Below, piece after piece: positions 15,729 through 24,722 of a stretch of DNA of 39,130 nt. Source of the stretch: Acidobacteriota bacterium (GTDB lineage Bacteria > Acidobacteriota > Terriglobia > Bryobacterales > Bryobacteraceae); NCBI GenBank assembly GCA_003223115.1, contig QHXW01000128.1, positions 1-39,130 of the forward strand, given 5' to 3'. Position numbers and translations under genes: made by a program. The notes beneath the pieces were generated by a model. The model searched no databases. It was not told where the DNA came from and was given only the letters and a program-made list of their open reading frames with translations. Position 1 is the first letter of the stretch. Each line of letters starts with the position of its first letter.

Positions 15729-17770
15729 GCCCGGCAGTCTCCCTCAGCGACGGCTTCGCAAATCTTGGCTTCCTTTTTGGAGTCAGGCTGACCGCTCTTC
15801 ATGTCCGTCACATTCACCCACGAGATACGAGTAGTGATGCACGTGGGAACTGCAGCTGTTCCCCAGAAGCGCACCTTCACTGCTGGAACCGTTACGCCGT
15901 AGGTGGAGCTGACAAGTGATGGCGCGGTTGACCCCTGAAGGCCGGTAGGCCCGGTAACCGTGAGTTGAACTTGCCGGTCTCCGAGTATGCGGCACATAAT
16001 GCGGTTTTCGGCCACAGCTACTTTTGCGCTTCGATTGGGTGCAAGGTGAATATTGAACTCAAAATCGTGAACGCCAGCGCCCTCGAGTTCGTCTTCAATG
16101 ACAAAGGCCCGTTCACCGTCAAAAGCGCGAATGGTTCGCGTGTGCGTGACCCCAAGCGAGCAGTATCCCGTATGTGAGGCGCGCAGGAAGCAGCCCAGCG
16201 CTCCCCTACCTTGTTGTATCGGACTAACGGCTGCTTCGTTTCCGAGGACGAAAAGCCCGACCGGGCCAACGTCAATGCGATTTTGTTCCGCACCATCGAT
16301 CAGTAGAGTGTTGTGCGCAGCGGTGCTGCGGAACCGGTTTCGTGTCGCTATGTCGCGTGTGTAACAACCCGTGCCGGAGTCACAGAAGACTTCCTGACCA
16401 CCGACCCGCAAAACGAAGCTGAGCTTGTCATTGTGGGTATGGCTGCCTTTGCCAACAATTCCGTTCGGAATGGCGAGTAACAGCAATTCAGCCGACCCGT
16501 GTCGCAGGACCCCAATCCCCGACTTTGGAAGAACGGTAATCGCGCCTACCGAGGCAAGGTTGACCTTCGGTTTCGGATAGGGGACTCTGGTGGTCTCGGT
16601 GAGGCCATACCACGCGGCATCGTCGCCAGCGACGGCGCCTTCGTCGAAGAGGCGCTGTCCCAGCCCGAGCAAGTTGGGAACCCTCAGCGAATTCCTCTCT
16701 CGAACTGGGCACTCTATCATCTGCTGGAGGTCGTCTACCAACAATTCGGTCCGACCGTCGTCGCAATCGCCCACCTGCGGCAATTCGCCGGACGCGCTGG
16801 CGACTGTGTTCAGGAACCGGAACATCATCCTAAGGCGCTCGACGAACGCCGGTGCAGGCGGAGCAGAGCATTCGGCGCGCATCAGCAACAACGACGTCGT
16901 AAAAAGCTGCGTGACCAATACCTGGTAACCGGTAGAAGCCTCGTAATCCCCACCGTCTTCGTATACCTGTTTTGCCATTTCGGCTTCGATTCGCTGCCGG
17001 TATTCGCGGCGCCTCGCCGTCATGCGCTCGCCGTCGAGGAACATAGAAAGGCAGTAAAGCCCCACGACGTCACTCAAGTAGTGATTGCTAGTCAATAAGT
17101 ACGAGAACTCAATGTTCGCTTCGATGTAGAGCAGATGCTGGGCGAGGGAGCGGGTTACGGTTGCGATCCAGGGTTGCTCGTCACGGCGAAATGGAGAAAG
17201 CAGCGTCAATAGGAAGCAAATGCTTATGGCGCGCAAAGCCGCCTCCATCGCAACCGTCCAGTTCACTCCCACCGGAACTGGATTGGACTGAATCCAGTGC
17301 GACAAAAGGTCTTTTGCCGTTTGGCGATAGGAGTCGGCGCCCGTAATAACGTGCGCCTTACCGAGGACGGGCAGGAATTGCAGACGCGAAAGCTCGTATG
17401 GCGCCTTGACGTCGGAGCCGTCGTGGCGAATGCACTCGCGGCTCCCCCGCCGCACATAGGACCATTCCGCGCCGGACACGAAGTCGAGATTCCACTTCGG
17501 GCGTGTTCCGAGTTCCGCTGTGCCATAGCCGAGAAAGGGATACCGACCGGCTCGAATCTCGTCCGCGAAGGCGACGATGAGCACCCGGCTCTGCTCGCTG
17601 AGCGCCTGCAGGTTTGGGTTGTAGTAAGGAACACTCCGGAATGTGAAACGGCCAGGGCGCTCTAGCCGGCCAATTGCGCGCCTCTTGTTCCACTCCCTGC
17701 GTGCCCGCCACAAGACCTCGCGAGCGACCGTAAGCGGCGATTCCCGTTTGAGGACCCTTATCAATCGCAT
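15725..17770 (-). CDS. Heparinase II/III-like protein (alginate-lyase fold)
   Basis: A 681-residue two-domain protein. The N-terminal two thirds is an (alpha/alpha) toroid with SYLLTSNHYLSDVVGLY near 223-239 (Asn229-His230) and EDGGDYEASTGYQV near 271-284 (Tyr282), positions used for beta-elimination in this family. The C-terminal beta-sandwich carries KGSHTHNDKLSFVL near 441-454, then DSGTGCYTRD and RSTAAHNTLLIDG. These enzymes cleave uronate-containing glycans. No signal peptide is visible, so it may act on cytoplasmic or lipid-linked material, or be moved by an unseen route. Weak ribosome binding site; the stop overlaps the next GT4 start (ATGA). Substrate inferred to be the uronate polymer made here. 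Confidence 0.92.
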   Translation of the reverse strand: MRLIRVLKRESPLTVAREVLWRARREWNKRRAIGRLERPGRFTFRSVPYYNPNLQALSEQSRVLIVAFADEIRAGRYPFLGYGTAELGTRPKWNLDFVSGAEWSYVRRGSRECIRHDGSDVKAPYELSRLQFLPVLGKAHVITGADSYRQTAKDLLSHWIQSNPVPVGVNWTVAMEAALRAISICFLLTLLSPFRRDEQPWIATVTRSLAQHLLYIEANIEFSYLLTSNHYLSDVVGLYCLSMFLDGERMTARRREYRQRIEAEMAKQVYEDGGDYEASTGYQVLVTQLFTTSLLLMRAECSAPPAPAFVERLRMMFRFLNTVASASGELPQVGDCDDGRTELLVDDLQQMIECPVRERNSLRVPNLLGLGQRLFDEGAVAGDDAAWYGLTETTRVPYPKPKVNLASVGAITVLPKSGIGVLRHGSAELLLLAIPNGIVGKGSHTHNDKLSFVLRVGGQEVFCDSGTGCYTRDIATRNRFRSTAAHNTLLIDGAEQNRIDVGPVGLFVLGNEAAVSPIQQGRGALGCFLRASHTGYCSLGVTHTRTIRAFDGERAFVIEDELEGAGVHDFEFNIHLAPNRSAKVAVAENRIMCRILGDRQVQLTVTGPTGLQGSTAPSLVSSTYGVTVPAVKVRFWGTAAVPTCITTRISWVNVTDMKSGQPDSKKEAKICEAVAEGDCRA

Positions 17771-17895
17771 TTGGATTCAGGCTGACAGAAAAATGATCTA
17801 ATCGCAGCAGCTCAGAGCTTTCACCGGGAAGATTTCATCCAGCAACGGGAGGTTGCAGGCCCTACACATTCCATAGCCGGAAAGGAAACTCCAGG

Positions 17896-19209
17896 TCACA
17901 TTGCCTGCGGGTGTGCCGCACAAACCGCCGCTGGCTGTGGCGTGTAGAAACGTTTCCACACGACAGCAGAAACAATCACGAACATCAGGAAATAGCAAAC
18001 AGAGGAAACGACGGATGCGCCGGTTATCCCATAGCGAGGGATGGCCCAGAAATTCAGGGCCACGTTGATAATCATATCTGCAATCCAAGCTGCCACGATG
18101 ATTGGAGGAAAGCCCTCACTGTTTAGAAGTTGAACCATCACAGTTTCGATTCCCAGGAAATACGTTCCCGGCATGAGCCAAACGAAAGGGGACACTGCCG
18201 GGAGGAAGTCTCGCCCGAATGCGATCGAGATGATGGGGGCCGCGGCTAATGCTGCAATCGCGACTGGCGGCAACATCAGGGCCGCCGTCGCCCGTATGGC
18301 TTCAGTCGCAACGCGCAATTTTTCTTCTCTCTCTCTTATGGCCGAGAGCTTGGGAAACAAGAGCAATCCTACGACGACTGGAAACATCATGGTGTTTTCG
18401 GCGAGAACCTGGCTAATCGAATAGTAGCCTGCTTCCGTCGCGCCTAGCATGTACTTGACCATGAGCAGATCAATTCTCAACACAAGAAAACCGAAGAATG
18501 CGATCAGATACGCGTTGACGCCGATGCCGATGCTCTGACGGAAAACCGCCAGTGATAGCACAGGAGGCTCCGTCGAAACTCGTCTGAGGCGCAGAAGGGC
18601 CCAAAGGAAGCTGAGCATTACGGACGACAGAGTGATGCCGAAGAACAGTTCTACGTTGCTTTGGTGAATCGCAGCAGAGATACAGATCAGCACCAGAGCT
18701 ATGAGTTTGCCGCCGAATTCAATCTTGTTGTAGGCCCGCACCTCGTTAACGCCGAGCAGCAATCCTTGAGTGAGCAGATAGGCAAGACCCGCCGGAATCG
18801 AAGCCAGCGCGAGCGGTAAAAGCGTGCCTTGGACGGGTGACAGCGTGGGCCAGCAGACAAAGGCAATTCCACCCAAAGCGGTGGCGATACAAGCTACAAA
18901 GATGACCGCTAACATGTTACCGATGAGGGCCGATAGCAACGATTGGTCTTTTGCAACATAGTAGGTGTTGGAGGCGTGCAGACCAAGATTGCTGAACAGC
19001 ACGCCGATCGCGCCTACGGTTGAGGCCACTGCATAGAACCCACGACCGGTAGGACCGAGCTTGCGCGCTATCACCACAGCAGTTGCAAAACTCACGGCTA
19101 CCACCAGCACGCGGGTGCCGTAGGTCTCCAAGACGTTGCGGCGAAGCTCCGTGCCTGCCGCTACACGCCACAGCCAAGCTGAGGCAGCCGACACGCCGGC
19201 CTTCGTCAC
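17896..19209 (-). CDS. Wzx-type polysaccharide flippase
   Basis: Membrane transporter predicted to flip lipid-linked repeat units across the inner membrane. It has 437 residues from the chosen start and about 12-14 hydrophobic segments; the N-terminal TRVLVVAVSFATAVVIARKL and GPTGRGFYAVAS are typical of the Polysacc_synt/MATE-like group. An upstream ATG at 19344 is rejected because it lies within the GT4 gene and encodes an unrelated Cys/Arg-rich lead. GTG at 19209 is preceded by AAGGAG with a 5-base gap and overlaps the GT4 stop (GTGA). The heparinase-like gene follows after 125 bases in which I see no other gene. Confidence 0.93.
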   Translation of the reverse strand: MTKAGVSAASAWLWRVAAGTELRRNVLETYGTRVLVVAVSFATAVVIARKLGPTGRGFYAVASTVGAIGVLFSNLGLHASNTYYVAKDQSLLSALIGNMLAVIFVACIATALGGIAFVCWPTLSPVQGTLLPLALASIPAGLAYLLTQGLLLGVNEVRAYNKIEFGGKLIALVLICISAAIHQSNVELFFGITLSSVMLSFLWALLRLRRVSTEPPVLSLAVFRQSIGIGVNAYLIAFFGFLVLRIDLLMVKYMLGATEAGYYSISQVLAENTMMFPVVVGLLLFPKLSAIREREEKLRVATEAIRATAALMLPPVAIAALAAAPIISIAFGRDFLPAVSPFVWLMPGTYFLGIETVMVQLLNSEGFPPIIVAAWIADMIINVALNFWAIPRYGITGASVVSSVCYFLMFVIVSAVVWKRFYTPQPAAVCAAHPQAM

Positions 19210-20915
19210 GGATTCTCCTTTGCGGGGTTTGTGCTGCGGAATGACGACGGACCGGCAGCAACGGCAGTATGCATCGCAGATTCGCGCAGGGCGCACCGAC
19301 TGTCCGCATAATGTGCGAGGACACGGCTGGCATTTTGTCGCCATGTGTGGCGCGCCAGAACGGCTTCGCGGGCTTTGCGTCCAAGCTCGATCCGCAGTTG
19401 CGCATCGGCGGCGAGGCGCTGGATGGCGTCTACTAGCTCGCCGGGGTCGCCCGGCCTGACCAGTAACGCCGTTCTGCCGTGTTCCAGTACATCAGCGATT
19501 TGGTCCAGGGCACTGGCGGCAATCGCCTTGCCCATCGCCATGTACTCGAACAATTTGGTGGGCGACCCGAAAAACGGACTGCCACCGGGCATCGGGACGT
19601 GCGGCGAAACAAGAATGTCGGCAACATCCAGGTACGCGCGGACGGACCTGTGTGGAACTGCGCCGGTAAAGGTGACCAGGCCGTGGCGCGTATATGGGTC
19701 TAGCGCATTCCGCAACTGCGCAGCAAGTAGCCCATCGCCAACGAGAAGGAATTTCAACGGGCCGCCCGCGGGCTGGGCTTCCAACAACGACCGGATCGCC
19801 TGTTCGAGCACGCCGACTCCGTGCCAGTAACTGAAGGTGCCAACAAAGCCGACGACTACGTCCCCCGACCGAAGACCTAAATCCTTTCGCAATTTCGCAC
19901 CACCGCAATTGGGGTGGAACCACTCAGGATCAACTGCGTTCGGATTTACCAGGATTCGTTTTTCCGGCACTCCAACTTCCATCAGCTGTTGCTTCAACGG
20001 ATTCGAAACCACAACGATCAAAGACGCCGCCTTCACCGACACCTTCTCGCACAGCCTCAGCCACAGAGAGAAACGTACGGGATCCCAGTACTTCGCCATC
20101 CAGTTTTCAGAGGCGTTGTATTCTAGCACCAAAGGAATTCCCATCAAACGCGACAGAATTGCACCGGCAAACAGAAATCTTCCGTGCCTTTGATACAGCA
20201 GGCGCGGCCTCATTTGCGCCAGCAACTTGCGTGCAGCGGCAACGAACCGGATGTTGTATGACAGGGTCGCTGCTTCCCGGAACAGGTGGAGGCGAGAAGA
20301 TCGCGAGATGAGGTGCGGATTACACGCAGCCGGTAGCGGCTGGCCGGAAAATGCTGCCGAGCGCGCTCCTTCCTGTGCCAGTCCTGAAAGGAAACCCGTG
20401 ACGTGAGTCAGCGCGCCACCGGGGACGTTCAGACCCGCTTGAGATGGATACAGGAACACGAGGTCAAGCATGCCTCGGCGGGCTTCAGGTTCGCGCCCAA
20501 GCCTGAGCCATACCTGAAATAGTTGCAGGCCAATCCAGGCGAATGCAAGCACGATCACATCGGCCAGAGCGGTGATGAGGCTCCGTGGTAATAAACCCAA
20601 GAGTCCTGCTTTGCTGCTCACCAAAAACGATCCGGAGGAGTCCGCAAGAACCGTTTCCCGGCATCGATGCACGAGTACCGTCCATTTAAGAAGCATCGGC
20701 TCCCGCAACGATTCGAGCGAATCCACGAATATCAGGAGCGCTTCTCCCCGAAGCTGCCGCAATTTACGCAGCTGGCTCTTCCAACTGCTCTCGCGCAGCT
20801 CGGTTTTCGGCAGAACTACAGCCTCGCGCGCCGGATAGCGCCGTTGCGCAAAGGCGAGCGCATCTCGTTCCTGGCCAGCCAGCACGAGAACGAAAACATT
20901 AAGTGGCCGGTTCAT
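19206..20915 (-). CDS. GT4 glycosyltransferase with an extra N-terminal domain
   Basis: A 569-residue protein. Residues about 165-545 are a GT-B, family 4 glycosyltransferase: NVPGGALTHVTGFLSGLAQ at the acceptor side, ASLIVVVSNPLKQQL, NPNAVDPEWFHP, GFVGTFSYWHGV, and the donor-site stretch GSPTKLFEYMAMGKAI, which includes the conserved glutamate. Ahead of it is a domain of about 110 residues with a Rossmann-like alternation and then a hydrophobic, probably membrane-associated helix near 115-135. That domain is not part of ordinary GT4 enzymes. The start ATG overlaps the polymerase stop and the stop overlaps the flippase GTG, so it lies inside a coupled polymerase-transferase-flippase trio. Confidence 0.92.
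   Translation of the reverse strand: MNRPLNVFVLVLAGQERDALAFAQRRYPAREAVVLPKTELRESSWKSQLRKLRQLRGEALLIFVDSLESLREPMLLKWTVLVHRCRETVLADSSGSFLVSSKAGLLGLLPRSLITALADVIVLAFAWIGLQLFQVWLRLGREPEARRGMLDLVFLYPSQAGLNVPGGALTHVTGFLSGLAQEGARSAAFSGQPLPAACNPHLISRSSRLHLFREAATLSYNIRFVAAARKLLAQMRPRLLYQRHGRFLFAGAILSRLMGIPLVLEYNASENWMAKYWDPVRFSLWLRLCEKVSVKAASLIVVVSNPLKQQLMEVGVPEKRILVNPNAVDPEWFHPNCGGAKLRKDLGLRSGDVVVGFVGTFSYWHGVGVLEQAIRSLLEAQPAGGPLKFLLVGDGLLAAQLRNALDPYTRHGLVTFTGAVPHRSVRAYLDVADILVSPHVPMPGGSPFFGSPTKLFEYMAMGKAIAASALDQIADVLEHGRTALLVRPGDPGELVDAIQRLAADAQLRIELGRKAREAVLARHTWRQNASRVLAHYADSRCALRESAMHTAVAAGPSSFRSTNPAKENP
19215..19220 (-). promoter_or_regulatory. Ribosome binding site fixing the GTG start of the flippase gene
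   Basis: AAGGAG on the minus strand, 5 bases before GTG at 19209. It sets the start at the 4-base overlap rather than at the ATG 135 bases upstream. Confidence 0.7.
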
Positions 20916-22405
20916 CGGAGAAACAGAGGCGAGAAGATTCGCGCGGGCGCGCTCAAGGCTCCTTCAGGAACCTGCGCTTCCGCAGGCAGAATTGCAAAGG
21001 GCGCCGTCACCGCGTACTTGTAACAAGTGGTGATCAAGAACACGTACCAAAGGTTCACAAAAGGGTTAAAGCCCGTGGACTCAGTCAGCCCGGTGATCCA
21101 ATACGTAAGGAACATATAAATGCAATATCTCACCACTAGGCCCCCGTAGCCGGACAAATGGCGTAATTGCCAGATTGCGCTAAGCAGAAGAATATGCGTG
21201 ATCACGTACGGCACGAATCCGAGGATGCCAGTCTCTGCGAGCACAGCAGCCAAGTTGCTGTGTGGCGAGTCGAGCGAGGACACTCCCTGATAAGACGCAA
21301 GGTAACGAGACTCACCCGTTACGAAGTTGTTGAAGTTGTTAAATCCGACTCCCAGCCAAGGATGGTCCATGAACACACGAAGACTTTGCTCGTGCTGGGC
21401 CATACGGCCGTACACGTTCTGCCCGCTAATGCGGTCTTCGAACATATCAGGTGCAAATACGCTGGCCATGCAAATCAGCCCAACAAAAGTAAGCATAAGC
21501 ACAACGCGCCAGGCACGTCCTGTCGTCTTTTTGTCCCAGAAGGTGTCGATGATGAGTATGAGCAGAAGCGTGATCATGACCGAGCGGAACATCGGCATCA
21601 ACGCCATGCCGATCGCGGCTGCCAGCCCAATTGAGTGAAGCATTCTACGACCAGCGCTCAAATTGCGACCAATGGCCGCACGAAGGAAGAGGAGGAAGAA
21701 AAAGCTGAGAGCTCCGACCAGCGCAAGGGCATCATTACTGCCAAACGGCCCGTTGGGTCGAGGAATACCTCCCGTAAAAAACATTGAAGCACCTTCATAG
21801 GGGAGCAGATCCTCTCCTGTAACGATTTCGGCGGCCGCTATCGCCGCGCAGGTGATTGAGGAGATGCACACAGCGGTGTGTAGCGCGGAAAGCTGACAAC
21901 GAGCATCGAACCGAGCAATGACGTACCAACCGAACATGATGGGAAGCAAGAAGCCATCAAACAGAATGTGTGCAGGGCCCAAAACCTCCGGCGATTTTGC
22001 GAGGGTGATGCCCGCAACCGCAATAAATGCCAAACAAACGAGCCCGGCTCGGCTTAGCGCTTTCGGTATTGCCATAAGCGAGCTGGGCTTCACAAAAGAC
22101 AGTCCCATGAACGTGCCGAGGACGATCAGCCGCTGCGGCGTCACGATGGGGTGTTCTCGGGGAAACGATACGAAGTAGGTGAGCGGAAACAACGCGGCCC
22201 AACACGACACTAGTCCGTCGATCCTGCCGCGAAACACGTTATTAACTACCGCGACGAACCCCAAGGCCGCGCACCCGACAATAGCCATCAAGCCCGCCTG
22301 GGGTATCAGGATTAAGCAGGCAACCACACTAGCGCCCACGAGGATAAGGAGAGCTTCCAACGAGCGAAACCACTGCTCCGCCGGTATGGAGACGCGAATG
22401 AGCAT
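20912..22405 (-). CDS. O-antigen polymerase/ligase (Wzy/WaaL family) membrane protein
   Basis: Integral membrane protein of 497 residues with about 10-12 hydrophobic segments and a large periplasmic loop between residues roughly 320 and 390. The loop shows the Wzy_C pattern: DRISGQNVYGRMAQ, then HPWLGVGFNNFNNF and DSPHSNLAAVLAETGILGF, with a His before an Asn-rich turn. These enzymes polymerise lipid-linked repeat units or ligate glycan at the periplasmic face. Given Wzx, Wzc and Wza homologues in the window, the polymerase role is favoured over ligase. The stop overlaps the following GT4 start by 4 bases (ATGA). Confidence 0.92.
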   Translation of the reverse strand: MLIRVSIPAEQWFRSLEALLILVGASVVACLILIPQAGLMAIVGCAALGFVAVVNNVFRGRIDGLVSCWAALFPLTYFVSFPREHPIVTPQRLIVLGTFMGLSFVKPSSLMAIPKALSRAGLVCLAFIAVAGITLAKSPEVLGPAHILFDGFLLPIMFGWYVIARFDARCQLSALHTAVCISSITCAAIAAAEIVTGEDLLPYEGASMFFTGGIPRPNGPFGSNDALALVGALSFFFLLFLRAAIGRNLSAGRRMLHSIGLAAAIGMALMPMFRSVMITLLLILIIDTFWDKKTTGRAWRVVLMLTFVGLICMASVFAPDMFEDRISGQNVYGRMAQHEQSLRVFMDHPWLGVGFNNFNNFVTGESRYLASYQGVSSLDSPHSNLAAVLAETGILGFVPYVITHILLLSAIWQLRHLSGYGGLVVRYCIYMFLTYWITGLTESTGFNPFVNLWYVFLITTCYKYAVTAPFAILPAEAQVPEGALSAPARIFSPLFLR

Positions 22406-22484
22406 AGAAATGAAAGTTACGCCGTAAGTCTAAACCAAGGCTGAACGGAAAGAACAGAAGGGACAGTCTCCTGCGAGGCTCTAG

Positions 22485-24722
22485 TCAGGCGCATGCGACG
22501 TCCCCGGTGGCGGCGGAGTTTCGCTGCACGGAATTGGGCATTTCCGGAGGCGGTGCGCTTCGCGTCGGAGCCCGATCGGTCTGTGCCAACCGAATGACCT
22601 CTCCAGTAGCGAGCGCGCGCTGAACGAGAAAAGTTGTCTCGGTAACCTCGACCAGTTCCTCGAATGGGATGGGCGAAGGTTTGCCGGAGCGGATCGCTTC
22701 GATGGTCAACTGGAGCTCCCGGTGGTGGCCTTTGTCTTGCACGCTCTTGAACTTCTGGACCTCCCCGTTGCGCGCCAGCTCGAGTGTGCGGAAATCCTGC
22801 AGCCGAGCAATCGCGCCCTGGCAGAACACTTCGAAAAATTCCTTGGGAATGCTGCGGTCGCCATTAGCCAGGTAAAGCAGATTGGCGACCGATCCATCGG
22901 CAAACTTCAACGTGACCGCGATGTTATCCGACCTGTACTGTGTGCCGTCCGGCAGGCCGGTTGCAGCCACGCTGTAAATAGGAGATCCGATCGCGGAGCG
23001 CGCCCAATCCACGAAATGGCAGAACTCGCCCACGATGCGGCCGCCCGCGCCGTGAATCCAGTGGTCATGCGGGATGTAGCCGGCATTAACCCGCGCGTGG
23101 ATCAGCATGGGCTCACGGCGCTTGGCGAAGAACTGGCGGATTTTTTCAGTAAACGGTGCAAAACGGCGGTTGAAGCCCACCATCACGAATGGCGCGCAGC
23201 CAGCAAGTATCTGGGCATCATACACCTCTTGTAGTTGCGCCAATTGTTCGCGATCGACCGCCAGCGGCTTTTCGACGAACACGGGCTTGCCGGCGAGCAA
23301 TGCCTGGGCTACGAGGGTCGCATGCGTGTCATGGCGCGTGAGTATAAATACGGTACCGACATGGGGGTTATTCAACAGTTCCGAGGGTGGTTCCGCGTTC
23401 TCAAACTTGAAGGCCTGTTTCGCCGACGCAGCACTCGCACCCGAGGTGGTACCCACGGATTGCAGGCGTACGCCCTTGATGGACTGGAGACCTGGAAAGA
23501 TTACGCTCGACGCGAAACTGCCGGCACCGATGCAGCCGACTCCCACTTCATCGGCAATGCGAGTCCGCACTGCGACTACGGCCGGCACGTTCTTCTTCGA
23601 CACTGTGGACGCGCCGCTGTACTCCAAAATCGCGGTGTAAGGGCCATTCTTCAGGTCGGCATAAGCCTTTGCGCCCTCGGTGATGTTATACCGATGCTCC
23701 AGAAGCCGGGTGACATCTATTTGTCCTGACGCCAGGAGATCGAGGAAGGCTTCCATGTTGCGCTGCTCGGTCCAGCGGACATAGCCGATGGGGTAATCAA
23801 TCCCGCCTTCCTCATATTGCGGTTCGTACCTTCCCGGTCCGTACGAGCGCGAGAGAGCCATCGACAACTCTTTCGCGTACATAACGCTGCGCGACACTCC
23901 CAGGCCAACGTCGCCTACGACAACAATGCGACCGCGATCGCGCAGAATTCCGGCCGCCATCTCAGCCGGCTCAGCGGACCGAGTCGCAGCGGTCAAGATT
24001 GCGGCATCGACGCCGTACCGGGAGAACTCCTTGATGCTTGACACCAGCGCTGGGTTATCGGCAGCCAGGGCGAGATCTGCGCCGAACTCCACCGCGCTTG
24101 CGACGCGGCCGGGCGAAAGATCGATGGCCACAACGCGGCATCCAGCGGCGCGGGCGATCTGGATGGTCAACACCCCGACCAGCCCGGCGCCGATTACTGC
24201 AATGGCTTCGCCAATCCGGATGTCGGCCTGCCGAAGCCCTTGCAGTGCGATGGCGCCAACCGTAGTTAAAGAAGCCGCCATTGTGGACACCTGCGAGGGG
24301 ATGAGTACCGCGAGATTCCGCGGGACAAAGTTCATCTCAGCATGGTTGGCGTACCCGCCACCGCCGCAAGCAACGCGATCACCTGGGCGGAACCCGTGCA
24401 CTTCCTCCCCAACCGAATTTACTTCGCCTGCACAGCTATATCCGAGCGTCGTCAGCGTATCCAGCTTTGCGTGAACCTTGTCAAACGCGGCCTTCACTCC
24501 GTTCTGGCGCGCATAATCGATGACCTGCTTGACGAGATCGGGGCGTGCTTTCGCTTTGGCGAGGAGCGACTTCGAACTCAACTCAAGCGTGGCGCGCTCC
24601 GTACCGGCGCTGATTGCGGAATATTGCGTGCGCACCAGGATCCCACCGGGGCGCAGCTCCGGCGCGGGGACATCGTACGTGGATACCTCCCCTGATTTCC
24701 TATCCGTCAAAAGCGCTAGCAT
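22485..24722 (-). CDS. Bi-domain oxidoreductase: MDR dehydrogenase fused to Gfo/Idh/MocA
   Basis: A 745-residue natural fusion. Residues 1 to about 360 are a medium-chain dehydrogenase/reductase with QYSAISAGTERATL in place of the catalytic-zinc cysteine region, GDRVACGGGGYANHAE, and the nucleotide loop IGAGLVGVLTIQIARAAGC; the structural-zinc cysteine cluster is absent. Residues from about 388 to the end are a Gfo/Idh/MocA oxidoreductase with GCIGAGSFASSVIFPG, VFVEKPLAVD and GFNRRFAPF. The two NAD(P) sites could run paired oxidation and reduction of one sugar. Fusions of this kind sit beside heparinase-like genes in polysaccharide clusters, as here. The ATG overlaps the toroid gene by 7 bases. 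Family well supported, substrate unknown. Confidence 0.9.
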   Translation of the reverse strand: MLALLTDRKSGEVSTYDVPAPELRPGGILVRTQYSAISAGTERATLELSSKSLLAKAKARPDLVKQVIDYARQNGVKAAFDKVHAKLDTLTTLGYSCAGEVNSVGEEVHGFRPGDRVACGGGGYANHAEMNFVPRNLAVLIPSQVSTMAASLTTVGAIALQGLRQADIRIGEAIAVIGAGLVGVLTIQIARAAGCRVVAIDLSPGRVASAVEFGADLALAADNPALVSSIKEFSRYGVDAAILTAATRSAEPAEMAAGILRDRGRIVVVGDVGLGVSRSVMYAKELSMALSRSYGPGRYEPQYEEGGIDYPIGYVRWTEQRNMEAFLDLLASGQIDVTRLLEHRYNITEGAKAYADLKNGPYTAILEYSGASTVSKKNVPAVVAVRTRIADEVGVGCIGAGSFASSVIFPGLQSIKGVRLQSVGTTSGASAASAKQAFKFENAEPPSELLNNPHVGTVFILTRHDTHATLVAQALLAGKPVFVEKPLAVDREQLAQLQEVYDAQILAGCAPFVMVGFNRRFAPFTEKIRQFFAKRREPMLIHARVNAGYIPHDHWIHGAGGRIVGEFCHFVDWARSAIGSPIYSVAATGLPDGTQYRSDNIAVTLKFADGSVANLLYLANGDRSIPKEFFEVFCQGAIARLQDFRTLELARNGEVQKFKSVQDKGHHRELQLTIEAIRSGKPSPIPFEELVEVTETTFLVQRALATGEVIRLAQTDRAPTRSAPPPEMPNSVQRNSAATGDVACA

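Noticed and set aside
17798-18088. Short minus-strand frame over the gap before the heparinase-like gene
   Set aside because: It overlaps the flippase C-terminus in another frame, is Cys-rich without a recognisable domain and has no convincing start.
19210-19344. Extended N-terminus of the flippase starting at ATG 19344
   Set aside because: The extension encodes a Cys/Arg-rich lead inside the GT4 gene, while GTG 19209 has AAGGAG and the coupled GTGA overlap.
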